NCBI GenBank assembly: GCA_024691085.1 | Contig: JAILNX010000038.1 | Span: 1-64,000 of the forward strand | Reading direction: 5' to 3' | Length of the DNA stretch: 64,000 bases | From: Clostridiales bacterium | GTDB taxonomy: Bacteria > Bacillota > Clostridia > Christensenellales > CAG-138 | Shown here: piece after piece, positions 8,445-17,050 of the stretch | Position numbering within the stretch: position 1 is the first letter of the stretch | Layout: every line of letters begins with the position of its first letter | The notes under the pieces: model-generated | What the model was told of the DNA's origin: nothing | The model's input: the letters and a program-made list of their open reading frames with translations, nothing else | The model's database searches: none | Position numbers and translations under genes: made by a program

Positions 8445-9827
8445 ATGGAAACAAACGAAATAGAAATCAAAAAACCGTCCCCTACGGTGCTGATACTCCG
8501 CTTAGGCTCGGCAGCAGCCGCAGCGTTCATCTTCGTGATGTACGTTCTTAAGCACGCCGCGGAATATAAGCCTGTCCATTTCATACTTCCCTTCGTTTCG
8601 CTCGCGCTCTTTACGGCGATCCTTCTAATATCGATGCCAAAGCTCGTCGCCATATTCTCTGGCAAAGCGGACGCCGGTACCGGCGAGAAGGCAGACAGGC
8701 GGAAGCTGTTTCAGATAATGCTTGCTGCGCTCGGCGTGCACTTGTTTACGATGATCCTCGGCGTATTGATCTGTTCCTCTCTTAACCCGTCCCTCGACGC
8801 GAAGACTCTATGGAATTACGCGTGGATGAAGCAGAATACCGACGCGGGACATTACCTCAGCATAGCCGAGAACTGGTACGTACGCGAGGGAGACAACAGA
8901 CTTCTTATTGTGTTCTTCCCAATGCTCCCCGTGCTGATAAAAGCTTTCAATCTCGTATTTCATAACAGCTTCGTTTCGGCGCAGGTGATCAACGCTATCG
9001 CGACCGTCGGCGCTTCGGGCATGACATATCTGACTCTTACGGACGTTTTGGGCGAAAGGCGTTCAAGGGCTGCGGCGTTCATCGCCATACTCCTCCCCGG
9101 CGCGATATTCATGAATTCGCCTATGAGCGAGCCCCTGTTCCTTCTGTTCACGATCTCTGCGTTCTACTTTATGCAGAAGAAGCGTTTCCTGCTTTCCGGC
9201 ATATTCGTCGCGCTATCAGGTTTTACGCGCTCACTCGGCGTGATCAGCGCAGTGCCGCTCGCGCTTGTCGGGCTTAACGAGCTTATCGCACTGATCAAAG
9301 CGAAGAAGAATTGGGGTAAAACCCTCGCTCTGCTTCTTTTAGGGCTTGCCGTATCGACGTTCGGTACGCTTGGCTACCTTTTTATCAATTACTCCATCCA
9401 CGGAGATCCGTTCAAATTCCTCGAGTATCAGTGGTCGAACTGGTATCAGCGTTCTTGTCCGTTCTTCGATACGCCGCGATACGTTTTCAGCTATGCGGTA
9501 AGCGCCTTCAAATCCGGCGACAGCACATTCCGCGCGCTGTGGCTGCCTCAGCTCATCGCAATATTCGGATCGCTCGTTTTGATGATCCGGGCATCGAGGA
9601 AGCTCCCCGCATCGTACACGGTTTATTTCCTCTGCTATTACGCGGTCTCGATCGGATGCACCTGGCTTTTGTCCTCCGTGCGGTATCTTTCCGCGGCGGT
9701 GCCTCTGATCGCCGCGTTCGGACTCATTTGCGACAAAAAATGGAAGACGGCGATAGTCTTCGTTCTGCTTGCGGCAGTCTACGTGATCTATACAATTATG
9801 TACATGAAGGGTTTCGGAGTATACTGA
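8445..9827 (+). CDS. GT-C type membrane glycosyltransferase (PIG-V/mannosyltransferase-like)
   Basis: 460 residues with about ten transmembrane segments. An acidic pair in the first extracytoplasmic loop (MKQNTDAGHYLSIAENWY) and the sequence around VFFPMLPVLIKAF resemble PIG-V-like, lipid-linked-sugar-dependent GT-C transferases. These enzymes move sugars from polyprenyl phosphate carriers on the outer face of the membrane. It starts two bases after the galactanase stop and ends just before a strong terminator, so it closes the operon. The link between a transferase and a galactanase is not obvious; it may decorate the lipoproteins or the envelope. Confidence 0.8.
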   Translation: METNEIEIKKPSPTVLILRLGSAAAAAFIFVMYVLKHAAEYKPVHFILPFVSLALFTAILLISMPKLVAIFSGKADAGTGEKADRRKLFQIMLAALGVHLFTMILGVLICSSLNPSLDAKTLWNYAWMKQNTDAGHYLSIAENWYVREGDNRLLIVFFPMLPVLIKAFNLVFHNSFVSAQVINAIATVGASGMTYLTLTDVLGERRSRAAAFIAILLPGAIFMNSPMSEPLFLLFTISAFYFMQKKRFLLSGIFVALSGFTRSLGVISAVPLALVGLNELIALIKAKKNWGKTLALLLLGLAVSTFGTLGYLFINYSIHGDPFKFLEYQWSNWYQRSCPFFDTPRYVFSYAVSAFKSGDSTFRALWLPQLIAIFGSLVLMIRASRKLPASYTVYFLCYYAVSIGCTWLLSSVRYLSAAVPLIAAFGLICDKKWKTAIVFVLLAAVYVIYTIMYMKGFGVY

Positions 9828-9842
9828 CATGGCGACAGATAG

Positions 9843-9868
9843 GGCGGGAGATCATCCCGCCTTTTATT
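9843..9868 (+). terminator. Terminator of the galactanase operon
   Basis: GGCGGGA (9843-9849), loop GATCA, TCCCGCC (9855-9861), then TTTTA. Confidence 0.9.
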
Positions 9869-9974
9869 TACACAAGAATCAAGGTTGAGGAAACTAATAG
9901 TATACAGGATAATATAAATGACGGTTTTTTTAGGGCAAAAAACGAATTAAAGCATTAAAATGATAACTTTTTTG

Positions 9975-10003
9975 TTGACAATTATTAGGGTTGGGAGTAA
10001 AAT
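9975..10003 (+). promoter_or_regulatory. Strong sigma-A promoter for the sugar ABC importer
   Basis: TTGACA (9975-9980), 17-bp spacer, TAAAAT (9998-10003). A leader of roughly 80 bases follows. I saw no convincing CcpA or LacI-type operator in it. Confidence 0.85.
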
Positions 10004-10092
10004 TACAGTCGAAAGGAAATGGGTATTTTGAGTTTATCGAAAGACCCGGCACCTTATTAAAATGTTTCCAAATATTTTTAGGAGGATGAAAC

Positions 10093-11667
10093 ATGAAAAA
10101 GTTTTTAGCAATCATGCTGGTTCTTGTCATGGTTCTGGCCCTTGCTGCCTGCAAGAAGCCCAATGTTGATCCCAACACCACCAAAGAACCCGAACAGCCC
10201 TCCGGCGAACTCGCCGGCACCTACGACGTAACCATTTGGTGCGCCGACGCTGCTCAGGATCTGTTCAAGAAGCAGATCGATGACTTCAACAAGACCAACA
10301 CCGACGGTATCGTTATCAACGCGAAGATCCAGCCCGTTTCCGAGGCTGACGCCGGCACGAACATGATCACCGACGTTGCTGCCGGCGCCGATATCTACTG
10401 CTTCGCGCAGGACCAGTTCGCCCGTCTCGTTCAGGCCAACGCTCTCGACAAGCTTGGTGTTAAGGCTGCCGATGCTGTCAGGGCTGCCAACGACGCCGGT
10501 GTCGTAGCCGCTGCCACCGCGGGTGAGGATCTCTACGCTTACCCCATGACCTCCGATAACGGCTACTTCATGTACTACGACAAGTCCATCATCCCCGATG
10601 AGGACATTGATTCTCTCGAGAAGCTGATCGCCGACTGCGAAGCCAAGCAGAAGTATTTCGCTTTTGACTGCGCCAACGGTTGGTACGTTGCCGGTTGGTT
10701 CTTCGGCACCGGCTGCGTCTCCGAGTGGAAGACCGATGCTGACGGTCAGTTCGTAGACGTAAACGACAACTGGAACTCCGACAAGGGTCTCATCGCCGTC
10801 AAGGGTCTTGAGAAGCTCGTCAAGTCCGACTTCCATGTAAACAGCGCTAAGGTTGCTGAGTTCGAGTCCAACGCCGCCGTCGTTGTCTCCGGTACCTGGG
10901 ATTACGAAGCCGCTAAGGGTCTTCTCGGCGACAATCTCGGCGTTGCCGATCTGCCCTCCTTCACCGTAGACGGTCAGGAGTATCACATCGGTTCCTTCAA
11001 CGGCTGCAAGCTCCTGGGCGTCAAGCCCCAGACCGATGCCAAGAAGGGTGCCGCCATCCACAAGCTCGCTGCTTACCTCACCGGTGAGAAGTGCCAGCAG
11101 GAGCGTTTCGAGACTCTGTCCTGGGGTCCCTCCAACACCGCTGTTCAGGGCTCCGATGCCGTTAAGCAGAACCCCGGTCTTGCCGCTCTGCTCGCTCAGG
11201 CTCCCTACTCCAAGCCTCAGGGCCAGATTCCCGATGCTTGGTGGGGCGTAGCCGGCACCATTGCCGCCGAGGTCAAAGAGGCTAACGGCGAAGAGGCTCT
11301 CAAGGCTGTCATCCAGAACTATGAGAACAAGTGCAAGGCTCTGTTCGATCTGTTTGGTTCTCAGGACTACATCTTCGTAGGCGCTTGGGGCGGTTGGGAC
11401 AACAGTTCCACCGATTACAAGCTCACCGAAGTTGACGGCAAGCTCACCATCACCATTGAGGTTCCCCAGTCTGATTACATGGGCGGCCGTATCGTTCCCA
11501 TCGGCACCTGGGACACCACTCTCGGTTATGCTCAGGTCACCGAAGGCGCTGATCTGCTCAATGCGGACGCTGCCGGTGACGACAACAACATCGTCTTCGC
11601 CGAGGCGGGCAACTACACCGTCACCGTCGATCTCGATGCCATGACCATCACCATCGTTAAGAACTAA
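10093..11667 (+). CDS. Maltodextrin-type ABC solute-binding lipoprotein with extra C-terminal beta domain
   Basis: 524 residues. Lipobox LALAAC (Cys20), then a type I carbohydrate-binding protein (about 40-425) of the MalE class that captures oligosaccharides for the permeases encoded downstream. Residues about 430-524 form an additional beta domain beginning YIFVGAWGGWDN and ending with GNYTVTVDLDAMTITIVKN, the pattern of SusE/SusF-type starch-binding domains. Bacterial MalE proteins normally stop before such a domain. Strong RBS AGGAGG. Codon choice is much more biased than in the neighbours (many GCC, CTC, AAG, GGT), which suggests very high expression. Ligand is inferred from family and from the nearby amylase. 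Confidence 0.92.
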   Translation: MKKFLAIMLVLVMVLALAACKKPNVDPNTTKEPEQPSGELAGTYDVTIWCADAAQDLFKKQIDDFNKTNTDGIVINAKIQPVSEADAGTNMITDVAAGADIYCFAQDQFARLVQANALDKLGVKAADAVRAANDAGVVAAATAGEDLYAYPMTSDNGYFMYYDKSIIPDEDIDSLEKLIADCEAKQKYFAFDCANGWYVAGWFFGTGCVSEWKTDADGQFVDVNDNWNSDKGLIAVKGLEKLVKSDFHVNSAKVAEFESNAAVVVSGTWDYEAAKGLLGDNLGVADLPSFTVDGQEYHIGSFNGCKLLGVKPQTDAKKGAAIHKLAAYLTGEKCQQERFETLSWGPSNTAVQGSDAVKQNPGLAALLAQAPYSKPQGQIPDAWWGVAGTIAAEVKEANGEEALKAVIQNYENKCKALFDLFGSQDYIFVGAWGGWDNSSTDYKLTEVDGKLTITIEVPQSDYMGGRIVPIGTWDTTLGYAQVTEGADLLNADAAGDDNNIVFAEAGNYTVTVDLDAMTITIVKN

Positions 11668-11679
11668 GTTCTGCCCCTG

Positions 11680-11717
11680 CGGTTGGGGCCCATCAAACGG
11701 CCCCAACCGTATTTTTA
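11680..11717 (+). terminator. Strong hairpin between binding protein and permease genes
   Basis: Perfect 11-bp stem CGGTTGGGGCC (11680-11690) with GGCCCCAACCG (11699-11709), 8-base loop, then TATTTTTA. Probably a partial terminator or mRNA-stabilising structure that keeps the binding-protein message in excess over the permease message. Confidence 0.85.
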
Positions 11718-11806
11718 TAGCCATATAAAAAATATATTAATTTATTGGCTTTTTTCGTCAAAAACTGTTGTTTTTGATTCTTCGAGAGTTTTGAGGAGGG
11801 TTAGAT

Positions 11807-13636
11807 ATGTACAAAAAAAGGCTGACCCCTGCTATAGTCAAGCTCGTATGCGCGGCTCTTGCACTGGCGGTTGCTTTGTTCTTTTTCTATAAAGCCGTCC
11901 CCCCCATCGTAAAGAGTCTTGACGTTGACTGGTCCGGCGGAAAACCCGGTTTCTTCGCTTCCGTGATGCTTGGTCTTTATACCTTCCTTTACGGAGACAA
12001 CATCGACTCTCTTGCTGCGGCTGACGACGGCTACGGCGTACACCTATTTGCCTGCATCGTCTTCGTAGTTATTGCCATTGCTCTTCTGGTTCTCGGTTTA
12101 AGAGAGCTGAAAGGCACTAACAGCTTTAACAGAATGGCCGATAAGAGCGGCATCGAGATCAAAAAAGAAAAACGCCCGACCATCGCTGACTTCTTCAAGA
12201 AAGTATGGTCAGCGATCCTCGGTTTCTTCAAAGCGATCGGCGACGAGTTCAAGGATATTTGGCTCACGTTCGTCAACGGGGATTGGAAGACAAAGGTCTC
12301 TTATCTCGTTATGGGCTTCGGCTGCATAGCGAGGGGACAGATCCTCCGCGGACTTCTGTTCCTGCTCTTCGAGATAGTCTTCATCGGCTACATGATCTTC
12401 TGGGGCGCAAGCTGGATCTCCAAGCTTCCCCTCGACATGACGAAGCTTTCCGGCGCGACTCAGGAATACAGCGAGATCTACGACTCCTACGTCACGACCT
12501 ATCACGACAACACCTTCAAGATCCTTCTTTACGGTGTTCTCACAATATTCTTCATTATCGGCTTTATCTACACCTGGCGTCTTAACGTTAAGCAGAACAA
12601 GATCGCCGAGGGCATCATCAAGTCCGGCAAGAAGCTGAAGAGCGGCAAGGACGATTTAAGGTCCATGGTCGACGATCAGTTCCATAAGACTCTGCTCGCT
12701 CTGCCTCTTCTCGGCATACTCGTATTTACGGTCATGCCGATCGTGTTCATGATACTCGTCGCGTTCACCAATTACAGCGGAACGAACGACGGCGTCAGCA
12801 ACCTGTTCACGTGGGTCGGTCTTGACAACTTCAACGAGCTGCTTTCGTGGAAGAGCGCCGATGGTGCGCAGTCCTATGCGGCGACGTTCGGCGAGATCCT
12901 CGCCTGGACGCTGATGTGGGCGTTCTTCGCAACGTTCACCAACTACTTCCTCGGCATGCTCGTCGCCATCGCGATCAACAAGAAGGGTATCCGTCTGAAG
13001 AAGGTTTGGAGAACGATCCTCGTTCTTACGATAGCGATCCCGCAGTTCATCTCCCTGCTGTACGTCAGCAAAATGTTCGCGAAGAACGGTATCGTGAACG
13101 GATTCCTGATGGATCTCGGATGGATCAAAAAGGCGATCGACTTCTGGGGAGATACGAGGAACAACGGCCTTATGGCAAGGGTGCTTGTCATCATAATCAA
13201 CATCTGGATAGGTATCCCCTACCTTATGCTGATAGCGACAGGCATATTGATGAACATACCCGCCGACCTTTACGAATCCGCGAAGATCGACGGCGCGACC
13301 GGCTGGCAGCAGTATTCCAAGATCACGCTTCCCTATATGATGTTCATTATGGGGCCGTATCTTCTTACCAGCTTTACCGGCAACATGAACAACTTCAACG
13401 TCATATACCTGCTGACAGGAGGCAATCCGCTGAATACCGCGGCTTCTTCAACGGGTATAGCGGTCGGTCATACGGATCTTCTGATCACCTGGCTGTTCAA
13501 GATCGCGACAGGAAGCGGCAACAAGTATTATCAGGCTTCTGTAATCGGCATACTGGTGTTCGTTATCATAGCGATCATCACGCTTATCGTTTACAGCATG
13601 CTGCCCTCTGTCAAGAATGAGGAGGACTTCCAATGA
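11807..13636 (+). CDS. Sugar ABC transporter permease (MalF-type) with long N-terminal extension
   Basis: 609 residues. The C-terminal 320 residues form the permease core, with the EAA loop (DLYESAKIDGATGWQQ) that docks on the ATPase. The N-terminal 290 residues add several transmembrane helices and an amphipathic cytoplasmic section (IADFFKKVWSAILGFFKAIG; GDWKTKVSYLVMGFGCIARG), an arrangement common in Clostridia maltodextrin permeases. RBS GAGGAGGG. It overlaps the second permease gene by four bases. A small inverted repeat CAAAAAC/GTTTTTG lies upstream at 11759-11776. Should import the oligosaccharide presented by the binding protein. Confidence 0.9.
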   Translation: MYKKRLTPAIVKLVCAALALAVALFFFYKAVPPIVKSLDVDWSGGKPGFFASVMLGLYTFLYGDNIDSLAAADDGYGVHLFACIVFVVIAIALLVLGLRELKGTNSFNRMADKSGIEIKKEKRPTIADFFKKVWSAILGFFKAIGDEFKDIWLTFVNGDWKTKVSYLVMGFGCIARGQILRGLLFLLFEIVFIGYMIFWGASWISKLPLDMTKLSGATQEYSEIYDSYVTTYHDNTFKILLYGVLTIFFIIGFIYTWRLNVKQNKIAEGIIKSGKKLKSGKDDLRSMVDDQFHKTLLALPLLGILVFTVMPIVFMILVAFTNYSGTNDGVSNLFTWVGLDNFNELLSWKSADGAQSYAATFGEILAWTLMWAFFATFTNYFLGMLVAIAINKKGIRLKKVWRTILVLTIAIPQFISLLYVSKMFAKNGIVNGFLMDLGWIKKAIDFWGDTRNNGLMARVLVIIINIWIGIPYLMLIATGILMNIPADLYESAKIDGATGWQQYSKITLPYMMFIMGPYLLTSFTGNMNNFNVIYLLTGGNPLNTAASSTGIAVGHTDLLITWLFKIATGSGNKYYQASVIGILVFVIIAIITLIVYSMLPSVKNEEDFQ

Positions 13637-14784
13637 AAAAGACTGTTTCGATCACTACGGTCGTAATACTCGTGTTGGGTGTTCTGTTATCGGCATTCGG
13701 AGGTTTTGCCATTGCCAACAGGTTCATGGCTAACCCGATATGGAAAGTCGATCACGAGTATCTTACGAACAAGTTCATCTATTCGTCCATCGGAATCGGC
13801 TGTCTGATCGTCGGAATACTCCTCGTGCTCTTCAGCGCGATCAGCATTTCCAGGCAGGCTTCGGAAGCTAACGGACCGGACTCGTCGAAGCATCACATGG
13901 GTATGCGCGCGTCTAACGCCATATCCAACACCGCCATCCATATTCTGCTCATCGTCATAAGCATTATCTGGCTGACGCCGTTCGTGTGCATCGTTCTTCA
14001 GTCCTTCCGTGTCGATCCGCTCTGCCAGGTCGGTTACGTCATTCCGAAGCACTGGGGCTTTGACAACTACGTAAACCTCTTCGTCAACAAGGACGACGCA
14101 GGAAAAGTGATAAGCACCACTCTTTCGACAAACGGCTTCCTCCGCTGGTATCTGAACACTCTGATCATCGCACTGTGCTGCGCGGTGATGCAGACGATCA
14201 TCCAGCTCTGCATGAGCTACACGCTGTCCCGCTTCCGCTTCAAAGCCAGGAAGGGCCTGATGAAGTTCATGCTCATCCTCGGAATGTTCCCCGGAATGCT
14301 CTCAATGATCATCCTGTATAACGTTCTTAAGGATTTAGGACTTACGAGCGAGCATGCCGTACCCGGACTGATCCTCGTATACATTGCTTCTTCCGGTATG
14401 GGTTACTACGTTTCCAAGGGCTTCTTCGATACGCTGCCCAAATCGCTCGACGAAGCGGCCCGTATCGACGGCGCGACTCGCGCGCAGGTCCTTTGGAAGA
14501 TCATACTGCCTCTTGCTAAGCCGATAGTCATTTACACCGTTCTGACCGGGTTCATGGCTCCGTGGGGCGACTACGTATTCGCGCAGTACATCTCCCGCAG
14601 CGCACCTCAGGGTATGAACGTTGCTGTCGGTCTTTACAACTGGCTGAGCAATGACCAGATCAACCAGTGCTATACAAAGTTCTGCGCAGGCGGCGTTGTC
14701 GTCGCAATACCGGTAGCGATACTGTTCATGTGCCTCCAGAGGTACTACGTCGAAGGCGTCACCGGCGGCGCTGTAAAGGGCTAA
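13633..14784 (+). CDS. Sugar ABC transporter permease (MalG-type)
   Basis: 383 residues. Two N-terminal membrane helices (an extension relative to the usual 280-residue MalG) precede the six-helix permease core. The EAA motif reads LPKSLDEAARIDGATRAQ, close to the first permease. The start overlaps the stop of the first permease (ATGA), so the two subunits are made in equal amounts and form the heterodimeric channel. Confidence 0.92.
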   Translation: MKKTVSITTVVILVLGVLLSAFGGFAIANRFMANPIWKVDHEYLTNKFIYSSIGIGCLIVGILLVLFSAISISRQASEANGPDSSKHHMGMRASNAISNTAIHILLIVISIIWLTPFVCIVLQSFRVDPLCQVGYVIPKHWGFDNYVNLFVNKDDAGKVISTTLSTNGFLRWYLNTLIIALCCAVMQTIIQLCMSYTLSRFRFKARKGLMKFMLILGMFPGMLSMIILYNVLKDLGLTSEHAVPGLILVYIASSGMGYYVSKGFFDTLPKSLDEAARIDGATRAQVLWKIILPLAKPIVIYTVLTGFMAPWGDYVFAQYISRSAPQGMNVAVGLYNWLSNDQINQCYTKFCAGGVVVAIPVAILFMCLQRYYVEGVTGGAVKG

Positions 14785-14812
14785 TTCGGGAACAAGTAAA
14801 GGAGTAATTAAT

Positions 14813-15934
14813 ATGGCAAGCGTTAAACTAACGAACGTTCAGAAGATCTACGACAACAACGTCGTCGCCGTGCATGACTTCAACCTTGAAATAAAGGATA
14901 AGGAGTTCGTCGTATTCGTCGGTCCCTCCGGCTGCGGCAAGAGCACCACGCTTCGTATGATCGCGGGTCTTGAAGAGATCTCCGACGGTACCGTCGAGAT
15001 CGACGGCGAGGTCGTCAACGACCTTCAGCCGAAGGACAGGAACATCGCGATGGTTTTCCAGAACTACGCGCTGTATCCTCACATGACCGTATTCGACAAT
15101 ATCGCGTTCTCCTTAAGGCTCAAGAAGGTCCCCGAGGACGTGATCTTCAATAAGGTCACCAACGCCGCCGAGATCCTCGGTATAACCGAGTACCTCATGC
15201 GTAAGCCCCGCGCTCTGTCCGGCGGTCAGCGTCAGCGTGTCGCTATCGGCCGCGCGATGGTCCGCGACTCCAAGGTGTTCCTGATGGATGAGCCTCTTTC
15301 GAACCTTGACGCGAAGCTGAGGAACCAGATGCGCGCCGAGATCATTCTGTTAAGGCAGAAGCTCGACACCACCTTCGTCTACGTAACCCATGACCAGACC
15401 GAAGCTATGACTCTCGGCGACAGGATCGTCATTATGAAGGACGGCTACATCATGCAGGTCGGCACGCCTACCGAGGTATTCGAGAGGCCCGCTAACCTAT
15501 TCGTAGCAGAATTCATCGGCGCTCCGAAGATGAACATCATCCACACCGAACTTAGGAGGGAAGGCAGCGATTACTATGTGACTCCCTTCGGCGCTCATAT
15601 CAAGGTCACCGGAGAGAAGGGCGAGCTCCTTGAAAAGAAGGGCATTAAACCCTGCGACGTCATACTCGGCGTTCGTCCCGAGCACATCGTTCTTGCGAAG
15701 GATGGAGCAGAGGGCATCCCCGTTACCCTCGAGGTCAACGAGATGATGGGCTCCGAGCTCCATCTCCACGTCTATACAGAGGACGGCACCCGCATTATCG
15801 TTCGCGTTCCGACCATCGATCTTTCCGAGGCAGAGCGCATGAAGCTCGTCAACGGCGCAAAGCTCTCGATAACCTTCGCCGGAAAGGTCATGCACTTCTT
15901 CGACAAGGACACCGAGAAGAATCTTCTCTATTGA
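14813..15934 (+). CDS. Sugar ABC transporter ATP-binding protein (MalK/MsmX/UgpC family)
   Basis: 373 residues. Walker A GPSGCGKSTT, Q-loop in MVFQNYALYPHM, signature LSGGQRQRVAIGRA, Walker B VFLMDEPLSNLDAKL and switch histidine in VTHDQTEAM are all intact. The C-terminal 130 residues are the OB-fold (TOBE) regulatory domain found in carbohydrate importers. 28 bases after the second permease with RBS AAAGGAG. It energises uptake; MsmX-type ATPases may serve several importers. Confidence 0.95.
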   Translation: MASVKLTNVQKIYDNNVVAVHDFNLEIKDKEFVVFVGPSGCGKSTTLRMIAGLEEISDGTVEIDGEVVNDLQPKDRNIAMVFQNYALYPHMTVFDNIAFSLRLKKVPEDVIFNKVTNAAEILGITEYLMRKPRALSGGQRQRVAIGRAMVRDSKVFLMDEPLSNLDAKLRNQMRAEIILLRQKLDTTFVYVTHDQTEAMTLGDRIVIMKDGYIMQVGTPTEVFERPANLFVAEFIGAPKMNIIHTELRREGSDYYVTPFGAHIKVTGEKGELLEKKGIKPCDVILGVRPEHIVLAKDGAEGIPVTLEVNEMMGSELHLHVYTEDGTRIIVRVPTIDLSEAERMKLVNGAKLSITFAGKVMHFFDKDTEKNLLY

Positions 15935-15942
15935 CAAGATCG

Positions 15943-15971
15943 TTGAATAAATCTGGCTGCTGCTGTACAAT
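15943..15971 (+). promoter_or_regulatory. Candidate promoter overlapping the importer terminator
   Basis: TTGAAT (15943-15948), 17-bp spacer, TACAAT (15966-15971). The -10 element sits in the loop of the terminator hairpin, so the next gene may be transcribed from inside it. Confidence 0.5.
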
Positions 15972-15993
15972 AATACGGCAGCAGCCGATTTTT
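15955..15993 (+). terminator. Terminator of the sugar importer operon
   Basis: GGCTGCTGCTG (15955-15965) pairs with CGGCAGCAGCC (15976-15986) with one G-U pair, followed by GATTTTTA. Confidence 0.85.
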
Positions 15994-16006
15994 ATAAGGA
16001 GTTTTT

Positions 16007-16348
16007 ATGAAGAGTACCTTTGAGCTTATCTATGACGTTGTAAGATCGATCCCTAAGGGCAAGGTCGCGACCTACGGTCAGGTCGCGTCTCTCGCGGGCA
16101 ACCCTCGATGGTCGAGAGTCGTCGGCTACGCACTGCACGTCAATCCCGAACCCGGCGTCATTCCCTGTCACAGAGTCGTCGACAGAAACGGGCGCATCTC
16201 CCCCGCCTTCGCGTTCGGCGGAGAAAATATGCAGGCGCAGCTTCTTTCCCGCGAGGGTGTGACTGTCGTGAACGGCGCCGTCGATCTCTCCATATTCCGC
16301 TGGGACAGCGCGAAAAATGCCGACAATGATAAAAAGTCTTTACATTGA
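16007..16348 (+). CDS. Short MGMT-family protein (O6-alkylguanine DNA alkyltransferase-like)
   Basis: 113 residues, only the C-terminal DNA-binding domain of the family. The helix-turn-helix region (GKVATYGQVASLAG), the Asn hinge/arginine-finger area (RWSRVVGYALH) and the active-site motif IPCHRVV with its cysteine are present. Related alkyltransferase-like (ATL) proteins have Trp or Ala in place of this Cys, so this one may still accept an alkyl group, though the N-terminal domain is missing. RBS AAGGAG. A single gene between the importer and a membrane protein. Confidence 0.85.
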   Translation: MKSTFELIYDVVRSIPKGKVATYGQVASLAGNPRWSRVVGYALHVNPEPGVIPCHRVVDRNGRISPAFAFGGENMQAQLLSREGVTVVNGAVDLSIFRWDSAKNADNDKKSLH

Positions 16349-16367
16349 TGTCAACAGGTGATAAAAT
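16339..16367 (+). promoter_or_regulatory. Promoter for the 16395 membrane protein
   Basis: TTTACA (16339-16344), 17-bp spacer, TAAAAT (16362-16367). It begins inside the last codons of the MGMT-like gene. Confidence 0.65.
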
Positions 16368-16394
16368 ACCTTAAATATATTTGGGAGGCTCAGT

Positions 16395-16940
16395 ATGCAT
16401 CAGGAAAGCGTCGACAAGCTGAAAGGCACGATGAGGTCGGATACTTTGCTCTTTATTCTGTTGATCGTGTTCTTCTTTTTCGCAGGCTCTATCGCAACGT
16501 TCCTGAAAGCTAAATTCTGCAGCAATATCCCCCTTTATGTCTTTGCCGCCGTGCTCGGAGCTCTCATCATACTCGTTTACAAGCTTAGGATCGTCGGGTA
16601 CAGATACACGGTCTTTTATAAGGAGCCCGAACCCGAGTACGATCCTCGCTTCGACGATTACACAACGCATGAGGATTACCCCTATCCCGTCGGCACGATC
16701 CTTATCGAGCGCACCTCAAGCGCCAAGGGCGAGATCGTGGAAATCATATCGAAGAACGAGATAGTCAAGTTTCTCGAGCCCGGCGAAGAATACGCCGCGG
16801 ACGAGGAGCTCCGGTACAGTCCCGCAAAAAAAGAAAAATCGCGTTCGCTTATTTTAAACAGGAACGGAAAAACCGTCAGAATGTACTTCACACCTTCCGA
16901 CGAGTTTAAAAAGTACGTCGAATCAATGCTCGAGGCCTGA
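16395..16940 (+). CDS. Two-helix membrane protein of unknown function
   Basis: 181 residues. Two adjacent transmembrane helices (about 18-35 and 46-63) are followed by an acidic stretch (EPEPEYDPRFDDYTTHEDY) and a basic soluble C-terminal domain. No family recognised. RBS GGGAGG, 10 bases before ATG, and its own promoter. Confidence 0.75.
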   Translation: MHQESVDKLKGTMRSDTLLFILLIVFFFFAGSIATFLKAKFCSNIPLYVFAAVLGALIILVYKLRIVGYRYTVFYKEPEPEYDPRFDDYTTHEDYPYPVGTILIERTSSAKGEIVEIISKNEIVKFLEPGEEYAADEELRYSPAKKEKSRSLILNRNGKTVRMYFTPSDEFKKYVESMLEA

Positions 16941-16977
16941 TCTATAAGGTAATAAACAATTAAAGCAATCCCCTATC

Positions 16978-17031
16978 CCCGCCGTCTGCGGGAAAGATCA
17001 TCGGCGTTTTGCCGGGAAAGGCTGCTCCTTT
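16978..17031 (+). ncRNA. Three consecutive small hairpins before the decarboxylase gene (structured leader, unassigned)
   Basis: CCCGC/GCGGG (16978-16992), CGGC/GCCG (17002-17014) and AAAGG/CCTTT (17017-17031), each with a five-base loop, lie in the 50 bases just before the start region. I cannot match them to a known riboswitch class. Confidence 0.35.
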
Positions 17032-17050
17032 GTCGGGGCGAAACAAAACA

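Noticed and set aside
10105..11724. 539-residue minus-strand frame opposite the sugar-binding protein
   Set aside because: It exists because the sense gene has strong codon bias; it has repetitive Val/Gly/Leu composition, no ribosome binding site and no family.
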